Notes under the pieces: generated by a model | Seen by the model: only the letters and a program-made list of their open reading frames with translations | Databases searched by the model: none | What the model was told of the DNA's origin: nothing | Translations under genes and position numbers: made by a program | Assembly (NCBI GenBank): GCA_964433845.1 | Contig: CAYSTA010000003.1 | Span: 1-64,000 of the forward strand | DNA length: 64,000 nt | Direction: 5' to 3' | Source of the DNA: MAG-121220-bin8 sp964433845 | GTDB taxonomy: Bacteria > Bacteroidota > Bacteroidia > Flavobacteriales > Flavobacteriaceae | Shown: one piece after another, positions 8,299-17,040 of the stretch | Numbering within the stretch: position 1 is the stretch's first letter | Layout of the letters: every line of letters starts with the position of its first letter

Positions 8299-9705
8299 AT
8301 GATGGATAAATTTGATGTCGTTGTTATAGGTTCTGGTCCTGGCGGTTATGTTTGTGCAATTAGATGTTCACAACTTGGAATGAAAACTGCTCTAATTGAG
8401 AAATATAATACTCTAGGAGGAACTTGTTTAAATGTCGGTTGTATTCCTTCAAAATCTCTTTTAGATTCTTCACATCATTATTATGACGCAATAAACCACT
8501 TTGAAACACATGGAATTTCAATTCAAGGAAACATTAAAGTTGATTTAGTCAAAATGATTTCTAGAAAACAAAAAGTTGTTGATCAAACTACAAAAGGGAT
8601 TGATTTCTTAATGAATAAGAATAAGATTAAAGTATTCAATGGTATAGGATCCTTTGTTGACTCTCAAACTATTAAAATAGATGATTCATCTAAAATTACT
8701 CAATTATCATTTAAAAATGCTGTTATAGCTACTGGCTCTAAACCAATATCTCTTCCTTTTGCAAAAATTGATAAGAAAAGAATAATTAGTTCTACAGAAG
8801 CATTAGAGCTTAAAGAGATTCCAAAGAAACTTATAGTAATTGGTGGCGGAGTAATTGGACTTGAATTAGGTCAGGTCTACAATAGACTTGGATCTGAGGT
8901 TTCAGTAATTGAATATTCAAATACTATTACACCATTTATGGATTCATCTGTTTCAAAGGAATTAATAAAAATATTTAAAAAACAAAAAATAAAATTTTAT
9001 TTATCTCACAAGGTTTATAACGTTACTTCTGAAAGAAAGAATGTAAAAGTTGATGCTGAAGATAGTCAGGGTAATAAAGTTTCTTTTAATGGTGATTATT
9101 GTTTAATGTCTGTTGGAAGAAAACCTTATACAGATGGATTAAACTTAAATTCTTTAGATATTAAAGTTAATGACAAGGGACAGATTCAGGTTAATGATGA
9201 TTTACAAACAAATATTAAAAATATTTATGCAATTGGGGATGTTATTAAAGGTCCTATGTTAGCTCATAAAGCCGAAGAAGAAGGTGTAATGGTAGCAGAA
9301 ATAATAGCTAAACAAAAACCTCATATTGATTATAATTTAATTCCTAACGTTATTTATACATGGCCTGAGATAGCTTCTGTTGGAAAAACAGAAGAACAAT
9401 TAAATGCTAAAGGAATTCAATTTAAAACAGGACAGTTTCCAATGCGTGCCTTAGGAAGATCGAGAGCAAGTATGGATCTTGATGGTTTTGTTAAAATATT
9501 AGCCGACAAAAAAACAGATGAAATCTTAGGTGTTCATATAATTGGAGCAAGGGCAGCAGATTTAATTGCTGAAGCGGTTACTGCCATGGAATTTAGAGCT
9601 TCAGCTGAAGATGTTTCAAGAATGAGTCATTCTCATCCAACTTATTCTGAAGCTATCAAGGAAGCTGCTTTGGCAGCTACAGAAAACAGAGCACTTCATA
9701 TGTAA
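8299..9705 (+). CDS. lpd: dihydrolipoyl dehydrogenase (E3)
   Basis: Flavoprotein that reoxidises the lipoyl groups of 2-oxoacid dehydrogenase complexes and the glycine cleavage system with NAD+. 468 residues: FAD motif GSGPGG near 11-16, redox disulfide in CLNVGCIPSK near 44-53, NAD Rossmann motif GGGVIG near 182-187, FAD motif AIGDV near 312, and catalytic HSHPTYSE near 445. ATG-ATG at the start makes either codon possible; the second gives the usual short N-terminus. Likely heads an operon with pabB, tilS and dsbD. The fused E1 at 52706 is a possible partner. Confidence 0.97.
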   Translation: MMDKFDVVVIGSGPGGYVCAIRCSQLGMKTALIEKYNTLGGTCLNVGCIPSKSLLDSSHHYYDAINHFETHGISIQGNIKVDLVKMISRKQKVVDQTTKGIDFLMNKNKIKVFNGIGSFVDSQTIKIDDSSKITQLSFKNAVIATGSKPISLPFAKIDKKRIISSTEALELKEIPKKLIVIGGGVIGLELGQVYNRLGSEVSVIEYSNTITPFMDSSVSKELIKIFKKQKIKFYLSHKVYNVTSERKNVKVDAEDSQGNKVSFNGDYCLMSVGRKPYTDGLNLNSLDIKVNDKGQIQVNDDLQTNIKNIYAIGDVIKGPMLAHKAEEEGVMVAEIIAKQKPHIDYNLIPNVIYTWPEIASVGKTEEQLNAKGIQFKTGQFPMRALGRSRASMDLDGFVKILADKKTDEILGVHIIGARAADLIAEAVTAMEFRASAEDVSRMSHSHPTYSEAIKEAALAATENRALHM

Positions 9706-9718
9706 ATATGTATTTTAA

Positions 9719-11005
9719 TTGAGAAGAATTATAAAATCTTTTAAAATAGATGAAATAAATTCATTTAAAAAAAAACTTTTTAATTGGTCTAAAAGTTATA
9801 AAACATCTGTTTTTTTAGATTCTAATAGTTATCAAAATAGGTTAGGGTCTTATGAAACTATTTTAGCTGTAGATTCTTATTCAAAACTACCTTTTACAAA
9901 TAAAAATTCATTAAAAAAACTAGAAGAATATAAAAACAAAACTAAAGATTGGCTATTTGGATATTTTTCATATGATTTAAAAAATGAATTGGAGAATTTA
10001 ACTAGTATTAATGAATCAAGTTTCTATTTGCCAAATTTATTTTTCTTTCAACCCAAAAAAATTTGGATAATTAAATCTAATTACGTCCAGGCACAATATC
10101 TAAATGAATTAGATATATTAAAGGATTGGGAGGTAATTAATTCAATTAAATTAGAAAAGACTTGTGAAAATAATCATAAGGTTAACTTAGTGCCTAGATT
10201 GTCAAAATCTCAATATATAGATAAGATTAAAAAGATGTTATTACATATAAATAGGGGAGATATTTATGAAGCTAATTTTTGTATGGAATGGTTTTCAGAT
10301 AATTCAAATATTAACCCTGAAAATGTTTACCATAATTTAAATCAAATTTCTAAAACACCCATGAGTGCCTTTTTTAAAGAAAATAATTTTTATTTGATAT
10401 CTACTTCTCCTGAAAGATTTATTAAGAGAATTGATGATAGAATTATAAGTCAACCAATAAAAGGCACATCAAGAAGAGATTCAGATAATTTAATTGATTT
10501 AAATTTAAAAAAGGAATTATACTTAAATAATAAAGAAAGATCTGAGAATATAATGATTGTTGATTTAGTTAGAAATGATCTTTCTAGATTTTCAATACCT
10601 GGTTCTGTAAGGGTTAGCGAACTTTGTGAGGTTTATCCATTTGAACGAATACATCAAATGATTTCTACTGTTGAATGTAAAATTCATAAAGACTTAAGTT
10701 TATTAGAAATAATTAAATCAACTTTTCCAATGGGAAGTATGACAGGCGCTCCAAAAATAAAAGCACTTGAAATAATTGAAGATTTAGAGATGTCAAATAG
10801 AGGCCTTTATAGCGGAGCCCTTGGTTATATTGATCCAAATGGTAATTTTGATTTTAATGTTATAATCAGATCATTAATATATGACTCAGAAAAAAAATAT
10901 CTTTCTTTCCATGTAGGTAGTGCAATTACATCAAAATCAAATCCAAATAATGAATATGAAGAATGTTTACTAAAAGCTGGACCAATGATGTCTATTTTTA
11001 GATAA
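9719..11005 (+). CDS. pabB: aminodeoxychorismate synthase component I
   Basis: Converts chorismate with ammonia to 4-amino-4-deoxychorismate for folate synthesis. 428 residues with the chorismate-binding domain in the C-terminal half. PIKGT at 246-250 carries the lysine (K248) typical of PabB; anthranilate synthase has alanine (PIAGT) there. Also present are IMIVDLVRNDLSR and the GSMTGAPK stretch. The start is a TTG 13 bases after lpd; no ATG fits. No pabA or pabC is adjacent, so the amidotransferase must be elsewhere. Confidence 0.9.
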   Translation: MRRIIKSFKIDEINSFKKKLFNWSKSYKTSVFLDSNSYQNRLGSYETILAVDSYSKLPFTNKNSLKKLEEYKNKTKDWLFGYFSYDLKNELENLTSINESSFYLPNLFFFQPKKIWIIKSNYVQAQYLNELDILKDWEVINSIKLEKTCENNHKVNLVPRLSKSQYIDKIKKMLLHINRGDIYEANFCMEWFSDNSNINPENVYHNLNQISKTPMSAFFKENNFYLISTSPERFIKRIDDRIISQPIKGTSRRDSDNLIDLNLKKELYLNNKERSENIMIVDLVRNDLSRFSIPGSVRVSELCEVYPFERIHQMISTVECKIHKDLSLLEIIKSTFPMGSMTGAPKIKALEIIEDLEMSNRGLYSGALGYIDPNGNFDFNVIIRSLIYDSEKKYLSFHVGSAITSKSNPNNEYEECLLKAGPMMSIFR

Positions 11006-11045
11006 GCTTTTTTTAAAATTATTAAAAAACGTAATATTGCTAGAA

Positions 11046-12317
11046 ATGTATAGTCTGTTTTCAAAACATATTAAAAAAGAATTTAGGTTTTTAAATAAAT
11101 CAAAACTTCTTGTTTGTGTAAGTGGAGGAGTTGATAGCATGGTTTTAATTAATTTGTTAAATAGATTTAATTACGATGTTTCCATTGCACATTGTAATTT
11201 TAATTTAAGAAATGAAGAAAGTGATTTAGATGAAAACTTTGTAAAAAATTATGCATTTAGTAATTCTATTCCATTTTTTTCAAAATCTTTTGTTACAAAA
11301 CTTCCAAAACATTCCATGCAAATGGCTGCTAGAAATTTAAGATATGAATGGTTTTATGAGATTTTAAAGACTGAAAAATTAGATTACATTATAACTGCAC
11401 ATCACTTAGATGATTCATTAGAAACATTTATCTTAAATCTTTCACGAGCTTCTGGCATAGAGGGTTTAACGGGTATTAAAAAATTAAATGATTTAATTGT
11501 AAGACCATTACTTGTTTTTTCAAAAAAAGAGATTTTAAATTATGCAAAAGCAAATAATATTAAATGGAGAGAAGATTCTACAAATAAAAATAATAACTAT
11601 CAAAGAAATCAAATTAGAAATGAAATTATTCCTCTTTTAAAAAAGTTACATCCAAACTTTTTAGATCAATCAAACAAAACAATGACTTTTTTAAAAGAAT
11701 CTAGTCTTATTATTGACAACTATATTCAAAATATTAAAATGAAAAATTTCATTTTAAAAGATGATGAGATAGTTATTTCAAAAGCCTTTATAAAAAATAA
11801 TAGTAATCTTATTTTTCATTTATTTAAAGAGTACAATTTTAAACATTCCGATCAAATATTAGAATTATGTAATTCTTTATCAGGAAAGATTATAGAATCT
11901 AATACACATCTTCTTTTAAGTAATCGATTGAATTTAATTCTAAAAAAGAAGATTAATACAGTTTATCAAACTTTTGAAGTCGGACTAAAAGGTTTAGTAA
12001 GTCCAATTGAAATGAATATTGAAGTAGGGGAGTTTCAGACAAAATTTAATAAGAAATCTATATATCTATCTAAAAATGAAATAGATTTTCCTCTATATTT
12101 AAGAAAGTGGAAAAAAGGAGATGTTTTTTTTCCTTTTGGTATGAAGGGAAAAAAAACGGTATCAAAGTATTATAAAGATGAAAAAATGTCTTTCTTTGAT
12201 AAACAAAATCAGTGGCTTCTTTGTAATAATGAAGAAATCATTTGGGTTGTCGGAAAAAGACCTGACAGGAGGTTTTTCAAGAATAGTAATGCTTCTCTAA
12301 AAATTGAGGTTTTATGA
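11046..12317 (+). CDS. tilS: tRNA(Ile)-lysidine synthase
   Basis: Changes C34 of tRNA-Ile(CAU) to lysidine so that it reads AUA, an essential step in an AT-rich genome. The PP-loop VSGGVDS near the N-terminus binds ATP, ITAHHLDDSLET is the second N-type pyrophosphatase motif, and the C-terminal domain (WKKGDVFFPFGMKGKK) fits TilS. The ATG at 11046 is preferred over the in-frame TTG at 11037 because it gives the usual N-terminus (423 residues). It overlaps dsbD by 4 bases (ATGA). Confidence 0.95.
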   Translation: MYSLFSKHIKKEFRFLNKSKLLVCVSGGVDSMVLINLLNRFNYDVSIAHCNFNLRNEESDLDENFVKNYAFSNSIPFFSKSFVTKLPKHSMQMAARNLRYEWFYEILKTEKLDYIITAHHLDDSLETFILNLSRASGIEGLTGIKKLNDLIVRPLLVFSKKEILNYAKANNIKWREDSTNKNNNYQRNQIRNEIIPLLKKLHPNFLDQSNKTMTFLKESSLIIDNYIQNIKMKNFILKDDEIVISKAFIKNNSNLIFHLFKEYNFKHSDQILELCNSLSGKIIESNTHLLLSNRLNLILKKKINTVYQTFEVGLKGLVSPIEMNIEVGEFQTKFNKKSIYLSKNEIDFPLYLRKWKKGDVFFPFGMKGKKTVSKYYKDEKMSFFDKQNQWLLCNNEEIIWVVGKRPDRRFFKNSNASLKIEVL

Positions 12318-14281
12318 AAAAGTTTTATAGTTTTTTTATAGTTTTTTTATTTTTTTTTCAACTTATTAATTCTCAGAATCCAGTAACCCTTACAACATCT
12401 GTAAACAAAATATCTGAGAATCATTATGAATTAGTTACAACATCAGAAATTGAAGATGAATGGAGACTATATTCACAGTTTCTTATAGATGGAGGAGCTC
12501 TTCCAACTGAGTTTGTTTTTAAGAATGATCAATCTTTATACGAACTTATTGGTGAAATGAAGGAATCTGAATCTATAACAAAATATGATCCTGTTTTTAG
12601 AATGGATCAAACTTATTTTATTAATACAAATACTTTTAAACAAGAAATCAAACTTTACGACTCCAATATTGAGAAAATTTATGCTACAATATTTTATCAG
12701 ACTTGCAATGATTCTATATGTATTAATAAGGAATCTGAATTGATTTTTAATTTAGATGGGTCTATAGAGAATGCTGTCAATAAGGATTTAACAACCTTAA
12801 TTTTAGATGATAATAATCCTCTTAAACTAGATTTAAAAAACACAGAATTATTAACTAAAAATTCTTCAAAAGAAAGTATTTCAGGAAACAACTATTTTGA
12901 TCTTTTAATTTTAGGTTTTATAGGAGGTCTGTTAGCATTATTAACACCTTGTGTTTTTCCAATGATTCCTCTAACTGTTTCGTTTTTTACAAAAAAGAAA
13001 TCTAAATCATCTTTAAAAGCAATTGTTTATGGTTTATTTATAATACTAATTTATTTATTTCTAAGTATTCCTTTTTATTTTATTGAATCCTTAGATCCTG
13101 AGATTTTAAACACTATTTCCACTAATGCTTGGTTAAACATTTTGTTTTTTTTAATCTTCATAATTTTTGCTTTTTCCTTTTTCGGATTCTATGAATTAAC
13201 AATACCATCCTCTTGGATAAATTCTATAGATTCAAAATCCAATACTATTGGTGGATATATAGGAGTGTTTTTTATGTCATTAACCTTAGCTCTAGTTTCT
13301 TTCTCATGTACTGGACCTATTCTAGGATCCTTATTAGTAGGTTCAATTTCATCTCAAGGTGGCGCAATTCAGTTATCTATAGGAATGTTTGGCTTTGGAT
13401 TAGCATTAGCTCTTCCTTTTACTTTATTTGCTCTTTTTCCGAGTATGCTAAAATCTTTACCTAAATCAGGAAGATGGATGAATACATTTAAAATAATATT
13501 AGGTTTTCTTGAGTTAGGATTTGCATTTAAATTCTTATCAAATGCAGATTTGGTTGAACATTGGGGACTCCTTAAAAGAGAAGTGTTTATAGGGATTTGG
13601 GTTGTTATTTCATTGATGATATCCTTTTACCTTCTAGGAATATATAAATTTCCATATGAGAACAATACTTTAAAAAGATCTAAATTCAATATTAGTTTAT
13701 CTCTCTTTTTCTTAATTTTTGCTGCTTATTTAAGTCCTGCATTACTTCCAAATGGAAGTAATAGTGCCCGCCTTTTTAGTGGATTTCCTCCTCCTTCTTT
13801 TTATAGTATATATCCAACGAAAAATGATTGTCCATTGGGATTAAACTGTTTTAAAGATTTTGATAAAGGTTTGCAATTTGCAAAAGAAAAGGATAAACCA
13901 ATATTATTAGATTTTACAGGTTGGGCATGTGTAAATTGTAGAAGAATTGAGGAGAATGTGTGGACTGATCCAATTGTATTTGATTTAATTAATGAAAATT
14001 TTGTTTTAATATCACTTTATGTAGATGACAGGAAAGAACTTCCAATACAGGATCAAATTGATCTTACTTATGATTCTGGTAAAATAAAGAAAATTAGAAC
14101 TATTGGGGATAAATCTGCTACATTTCAAGCATTAAACTTTAAAACTGCATCACAACCATATTATGTTTTGTTGAATACAGAATTAGAGATATTAAATTCT
14201 CCTATACAATATACTTCCAAGGATGTTTATCAGAATTGGCTTGAAGAAGGATTAAATAATTTTAATAGAATTAATAATTAG
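12314..14281 (+). CDS. dsbD: thiol:disulfide interchange protein, DsbD-like
   Basis: Carries reducing power across the inner membrane to periplasmic thiol proteins. Signal peptide 1-20 (ending NSQ); N-terminal DsbD-alpha-like domain with C131 and C136; membrane domain from about 195 with the electron-relay cysteines C213 (TPCVFP) and C332 (SCTGP); C-terminal thioredoxin domain with C539-V-N-C542. All three cysteine pairs are kept, so the relay should work. 655 residues, somewhat longer than E. coli DsbD (565). It overlaps tilS by 4 bases. Confidence 0.92.
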   Translation: MKKFYSFFIVFLFFFQLINSQNPVTLTTSVNKISENHYELVTTSEIEDEWRLYSQFLIDGGALPTEFVFKNDQSLYELIGEMKESESITKYDPVFRMDQTYFINTNTFKQEIKLYDSNIEKIYATIFYQTCNDSICINKESELIFNLDGSIENAVNKDLTTLILDDNNPLKLDLKNTELLTKNSSKESISGNNYFDLLILGFIGGLLALLTPCVFPMIPLTVSFFTKKKSKSSLKAIVYGLFIILIYLFLSIPFYFIESLDPEILNTISTNAWLNILFFLIFIIFAFSFFGFYELTIPSSWINSIDSKSNTIGGYIGVFFMSLTLALVSFSCTGPILGSLLVGSISSQGGAIQLSIGMFGFGLALALPFTLFALFPSMLKSLPKSGRWMNTFKIILGFLELGFAFKFLSNADLVEHWGLLKREVFIGIWVVISLMISFYLLGIYKFPYENNTLKRSKFNISLSLFFLIFAAYLSPALLPNGSNSARLFSGFPPPSFYSIYPTKNDCPLGLNCFKDFDKGLQFAKEKDKPILLDFTGWACVNCRRIEENVWTDPIVFDLINENFVLISLYVDDRKELPIQDQIDLTYDSGKIKKIRTIGDKSATFQALNFKTASQPYYVLLNTELEILNSPIQYTSKDVYQNWLEEGLNNFNRINN

Positions 14282-14300
14282 TATTTAAAATAATTATTTT

Positions 14301-15020
14301 TCAAATAGATTTATAAACACTTTCAAATGGAACTCTATATCTTGGTCCATAAATCCCTTTTTGATCTCTAATTCCACAACCTATAATCATGTTAATTTCT
14401 GCCTTGTAAGGTAGATTTAATATATTTTTAACCAATAATGAGTCAAAACCTTCCATAGGGCAAGTATCATATCCTATAGCTGACATACTTATCATAAAGT
14501 TTTGTGCAGCCAACGCAGCACTTTTATGAGATACAATCCTTTTATCTGAAGATGTTACTTGTCTAAACATTGGCATAAAGACTCCTGTTAATTGAGCTAT
14601 AAATGACTTCATAATTCCGAGAATTCCAAAAAAATCACTATAAGTAAATGGGATAAGCTTTGTATAATAGTTTAGGGCCAGCTTATAACTTTTATCTGAT
14701 ATTAGACCTTCTTTTGATTGTTTTTTAAGGAAATTAGCATTTCCCTTGGCTCTTTGCCTCCAAAGATCTTTTCTAACAACGATAATTACTAATTGATTAG
14801 CAGTTTTTGCTGCATTTTGATTTAAGCAAGCTTTAGTTAATTTTTTTTGAACTTCTTTATTAGTTATATGAATAAACTCCCATAATTGTAAATTACTACT
14901 ATTTGGAGCTAATGAACCATTATAAATACACTGTTTTACTTTTTCTTTATCAATATTTACTTTTTTAAAAATTCTAACAGATCTTCTTAAATTTATAGCT
15001 TCTGATACTTTTTTTTCCAT
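14301..15020 (-). CDS. nitroreductase-family flavoprotein
   Basis: A 239-residue FMN-dependent NAD(P)H oxidoreductase. The N-terminal RRSVRIF and the nearby APNSSNLQLWEF are the FMN phosphate and ring contacts of the nitroreductase fold; AALAAQNFMISMSAIGYDTCPMEG is the conserved dimer-helix region. The physiological substrate is unknown. Last gene of a three-gene leftward operon (gap of 5 bases after DUF2141). It converges with dsbD across 19 bases. Confidence 0.85.
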   Translation of the reverse strand: MEKKVSEAINLRRSVRIFKKVNIDKEKVKQCIYNGSLAPNSSNLQLWEFIHITNKEVQKKLTKACLNQNAAKTANQLVIIVVRKDLWRQRAKGNANFLKKQSKEGLISDKSYKLALNYYTKLIPFTYSDFFGILGIMKSFIAQLTGVFMPMFRQVTSSDKRIVSHKSAALAAQNFMISMSAIGYDTCPMEGFDSLLVKNILNLPYKAEINMIIGCGIRDQKGIYGPRYRVPFESVYKSI

Positions 15021-15025
15021 TTATT

Positions 15026-15472
15026 TTATCTAAGATTTATCTTGACTTTTTTGTTAGTATTTAGTTTAAATAAGGCTTTTTTAAAGTTTGGAGGTCCAAA
15101 TAAATTCATAGCATTATTAGAAAAACCATATTGTTCTTTTGGAAGTCCAAAAATATTAAAATCAAACTTATTGTTATAGTTTTTATCAATATAAATTTTT
15201 AGAGCATATATTCCCTTATTTAATGTAATTTCTTTTATATATTTCCCTTTTTTAACATTTTCTGTTATTCCATAATATACTCTGTCATTAGATCTATCAC
15301 GAGAGTTAAAATCAATTTCATTATTATAAATAGCTAGATATAAGTTTCCTTCATTTTTAATCTCAGAAATTTCTATCTCCAGCTTGAATCTTTGAATTTG
15401 ATTAGAATCATTATTAAGCTGAGCATTAATTGAAAATGATAATAATAGCATTAAGATTTTCAATTTTTTCAT
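15026..15472 (-). CDS. DUF2141-domain secreted protein
   Basis: A 148-residue protein with an N-terminal signal peptide (about 1-17, ending NAQ). The remainder, with GNLYLAIYN, GIYALKIYIDKNYNNKFD and the GFSNNA segment, matches DUF2141, a small beta-sandwich family of unknown role common in Bacteroidota. Probably periplasmic. Six bases separate it from the aldehyde dehydrogenase upstream and 5 from the nitroreductase downstream, so the three are co-transcribed. Confidence 0.82.
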   Translation of the reverse strand: MKKLKILMLLLSFSINAQLNNDSNQIQRFKLEIEISEIKNEGNLYLAIYNNEIDFNSRDRSNDRVYYGITENVKKGKYIKEITLNKGIYALKIYIDKNYNNKFDFNIFGLPKEQYGFSNNAMNLFGPPNFKKALFKLNTNKKVKINLR

Positions 15473-15478
15473 TATTGA

Positions 15479-16861
15479 TTATTCAATTAATTTTAAAACC
15501 TTTTTAAGAAAGCTAATTTTTTTCTTAAATGGAGGATACCTGAGTGGTAGGTCTATCCAAAAAGGTTTAGAAATATATGGTTTAAAATGAGAAAATGTTT
15601 TAAAAGTAGATTCACCATGATATTTTCCCATTCCACTATTGCCAACTCCACCAAATGGTAATCTGTCATTTGCAATGTGTACAACTGTATCATTAATAGC
15701 ACCACCACCAAAGCTATAGTTGTTTAAAAAATTTTCACCAAATTTTCTTTTTTTAGTAAAAATGTATAATGCAAGGGGATCTTTATATCTATTAATGATT
15801 TCATTAATTTCATTAAAATCTTTATACTTATATATGGGAAGAATTGGTCCAAAAATCTCTTGTTTCATCAAATTTGAATTGAAATCATTTATTTCAACCA
15901 AAGTAGGTTCAAAATATTTATTCTCTGAATCAATTTTTCCTCCATAAATAATGTTTTCATCATTTAATAATGAACTTAGAAAATCAATGTGCTTTTTACT
16001 TATAATCCTACCATAGGAATCCGAAATTTGGGGGTCATCTCCGTAAACTTGCTTAATTTGTTTTATAATTTCATTAACTAACTTATCTCTGATTTTTTCA
16101 TTTACGATTAAAAAGTCTGGAGCTATACATGTTTGTCCACAGTTAATGAATTTTCCCCAAACAATTCTTTTTGCAGTCACTTTTATTGCAGCTGTTTCAT
16201 CAATAATGCATGGGTTTTTTCCTCCTAATTCCAAAGTGGTTGGAGTTAAGAATTTTGCTGCTTTCTCTGCTACTATTTTTCCAACATTTAGGCTTCCAGT
16301 AAAAAAAATATAATCCCAACGATAATTTAGTAACTCAGTAGCTTCTTCTGGACCTCCTTGGATAACCTTAACTAAATCTTCTGGAAAAACATTATTAATT
16401 ACTTTTTCTAATAAAAGAGATGTGTTTATAGAATATTCTGAAGGTTTTAAAACAACTGTGTTTCCAGCAGCAATAGCTCCAATTAATGGAGCTATAGATA
16501 GTTGAAATGGATAGTTCCAGGGTGAAATATGTAGAGTAATTCCATATGGCTGTGCAATGATATAATCAGATGATGGAAAATTTAATAAAGTAGATCTAAC
16601 AGATTTTCTTTTAACCCATTTATCGATGTTTTTTATAGCAATGTTTAATTCTGAGTATACAAAATGTAATTCGGTTAAATAACTTTCACCTTCAGACTTA
16701 CCCAAATCTTTATATAAAGCATTTTCAATCTCTTTTTCATTATTTTTTATCTCGTTTTTTAATTTTTTTAAAAATTCTTTTCTTCTCTTAATATTAAAAG
16801 TTTTTTTTGAATTGAAAAAAGTCCTTTGTTTATTTATAATTTTTTTTATTGAGTCTTTCAT
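15479..16861 (-). CDS. aldehyde dehydrogenase (ALDH3-like)
   Basis: Oxidises aldehydes to acids with NAD(P)+. 460 residues, the short length of class-3 and fatty-aldehyde dehydrogenases. LELGGKNPCIID holds the general-base glutamate, NCGQTC the catalytic cysteine, and NYPFQL and KPSE the usual N-terminal cofactor region. A hydrophobic, lysine-rich C-terminal tail could touch membranes. First gene of an operon with DUF2141 and a nitroreductase. The substrate is unknown. Confidence 0.92.
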   Translation of the reverse strand: MKDSIKKIINKQRTFFNSKKTFNIKRRKEFLKKLKNEIKNNEKEIENALYKDLGKSEGESYLTELHFVYSELNIAIKNIDKWVKRKSVRSTLLNFPSSDYIIAQPYGITLHISPWNYPFQLSIAPLIGAIAAGNTVVLKPSEYSINTSLLLEKVINNVFPEDLVKVIQGGPEEATELLNYRWDYIFFTGSLNVGKIVAEKAAKFLTPTTLELGGKNPCIIDETAAIKVTAKRIVWGKFINCGQTCIAPDFLIVNEKIRDKLVNEIIKQIKQVYGDDPQISDSYGRIISKKHIDFLSSLLNDENIIYGGKIDSENKYFEPTLVEINDFNSNLMKQEIFGPILPIYKYKDFNEINEIINRYKDPLALYIFTKKRKFGENFLNNYSFGGGAINDTVVHIANDRLPFGGVGNSGMGKYHGESTFKTFSHFKPYISKPFWIDLPLRYPPFKKKISFLKKVLKLIE

Positions 16862-16943
16862 TATAAGTTTTAAGATGATTAATAATGATTTTAAAAATAC
16901 AATTTATAAAATGGATAATAACAAATAATACATAAGATTTATC

Positions 16944-16973
16944 TTGATTTATAATTAATAAACCTTATTTTTA
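16944..16973 (+). promoter_or_regulatory. probable promoter of the ilv operon
   Basis: TTG (16944-16946), a 19-base spacer and TATTTTTA (16966-16973) match TTG-N19-TAnnTTTG except for the final base. A start near 16978 would give a leader of about 63 bases containing little more than the hairpin at 16996-17027. Confidence 0.4.
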
Positions 16974-16995
16974 AAATATATTTTTTAAATTCAGT

Positions 16996-17027
16996 CCTTC
17001 TCATTAAATAAGAGAAGGTTTTTTTTT
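16996..17027 (+). terminator. intrinsic terminator in the ilv operon leader
   Basis: CCTTCTC (16996-17002) pairs with GAGAAGG (17012-17018), 9-base loop, then nine T residues (17019-17027). It ends 13 bases before the ilvD ATG and follows no other rightward gene, so it should act on ilv transcription itself. I see no convincing leader peptide rich in Ile, Leu or Val codons. Confidence 0.65.
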
Positions 17028-17040
17028 AGTTTTTATAAAA

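Noticed and set aside
9719..11005. Anthranilate synthase component I (TrpE)
   Set aside because: The motif is PIKGT with lysine, as in PabB, not PIAGT, and no trp gene is nearby.
12314..12365. Phase-variable homopolymer tract (nine T) in the dsbD signal peptide
   Set aside because: Runs of seven to nine A or T are common throughout this AT-rich window, and the gene is a housekeeping reductase, so the tract is probably chance in Phe codons.
16875..16928. Leader peptide for ilv attenuation (ATG at 16875, 17 codons)
   Set aside because: It has only two Ile codons and no Val or Leu, ends well before the terminator, and lies upstream of the best promoter candidate.
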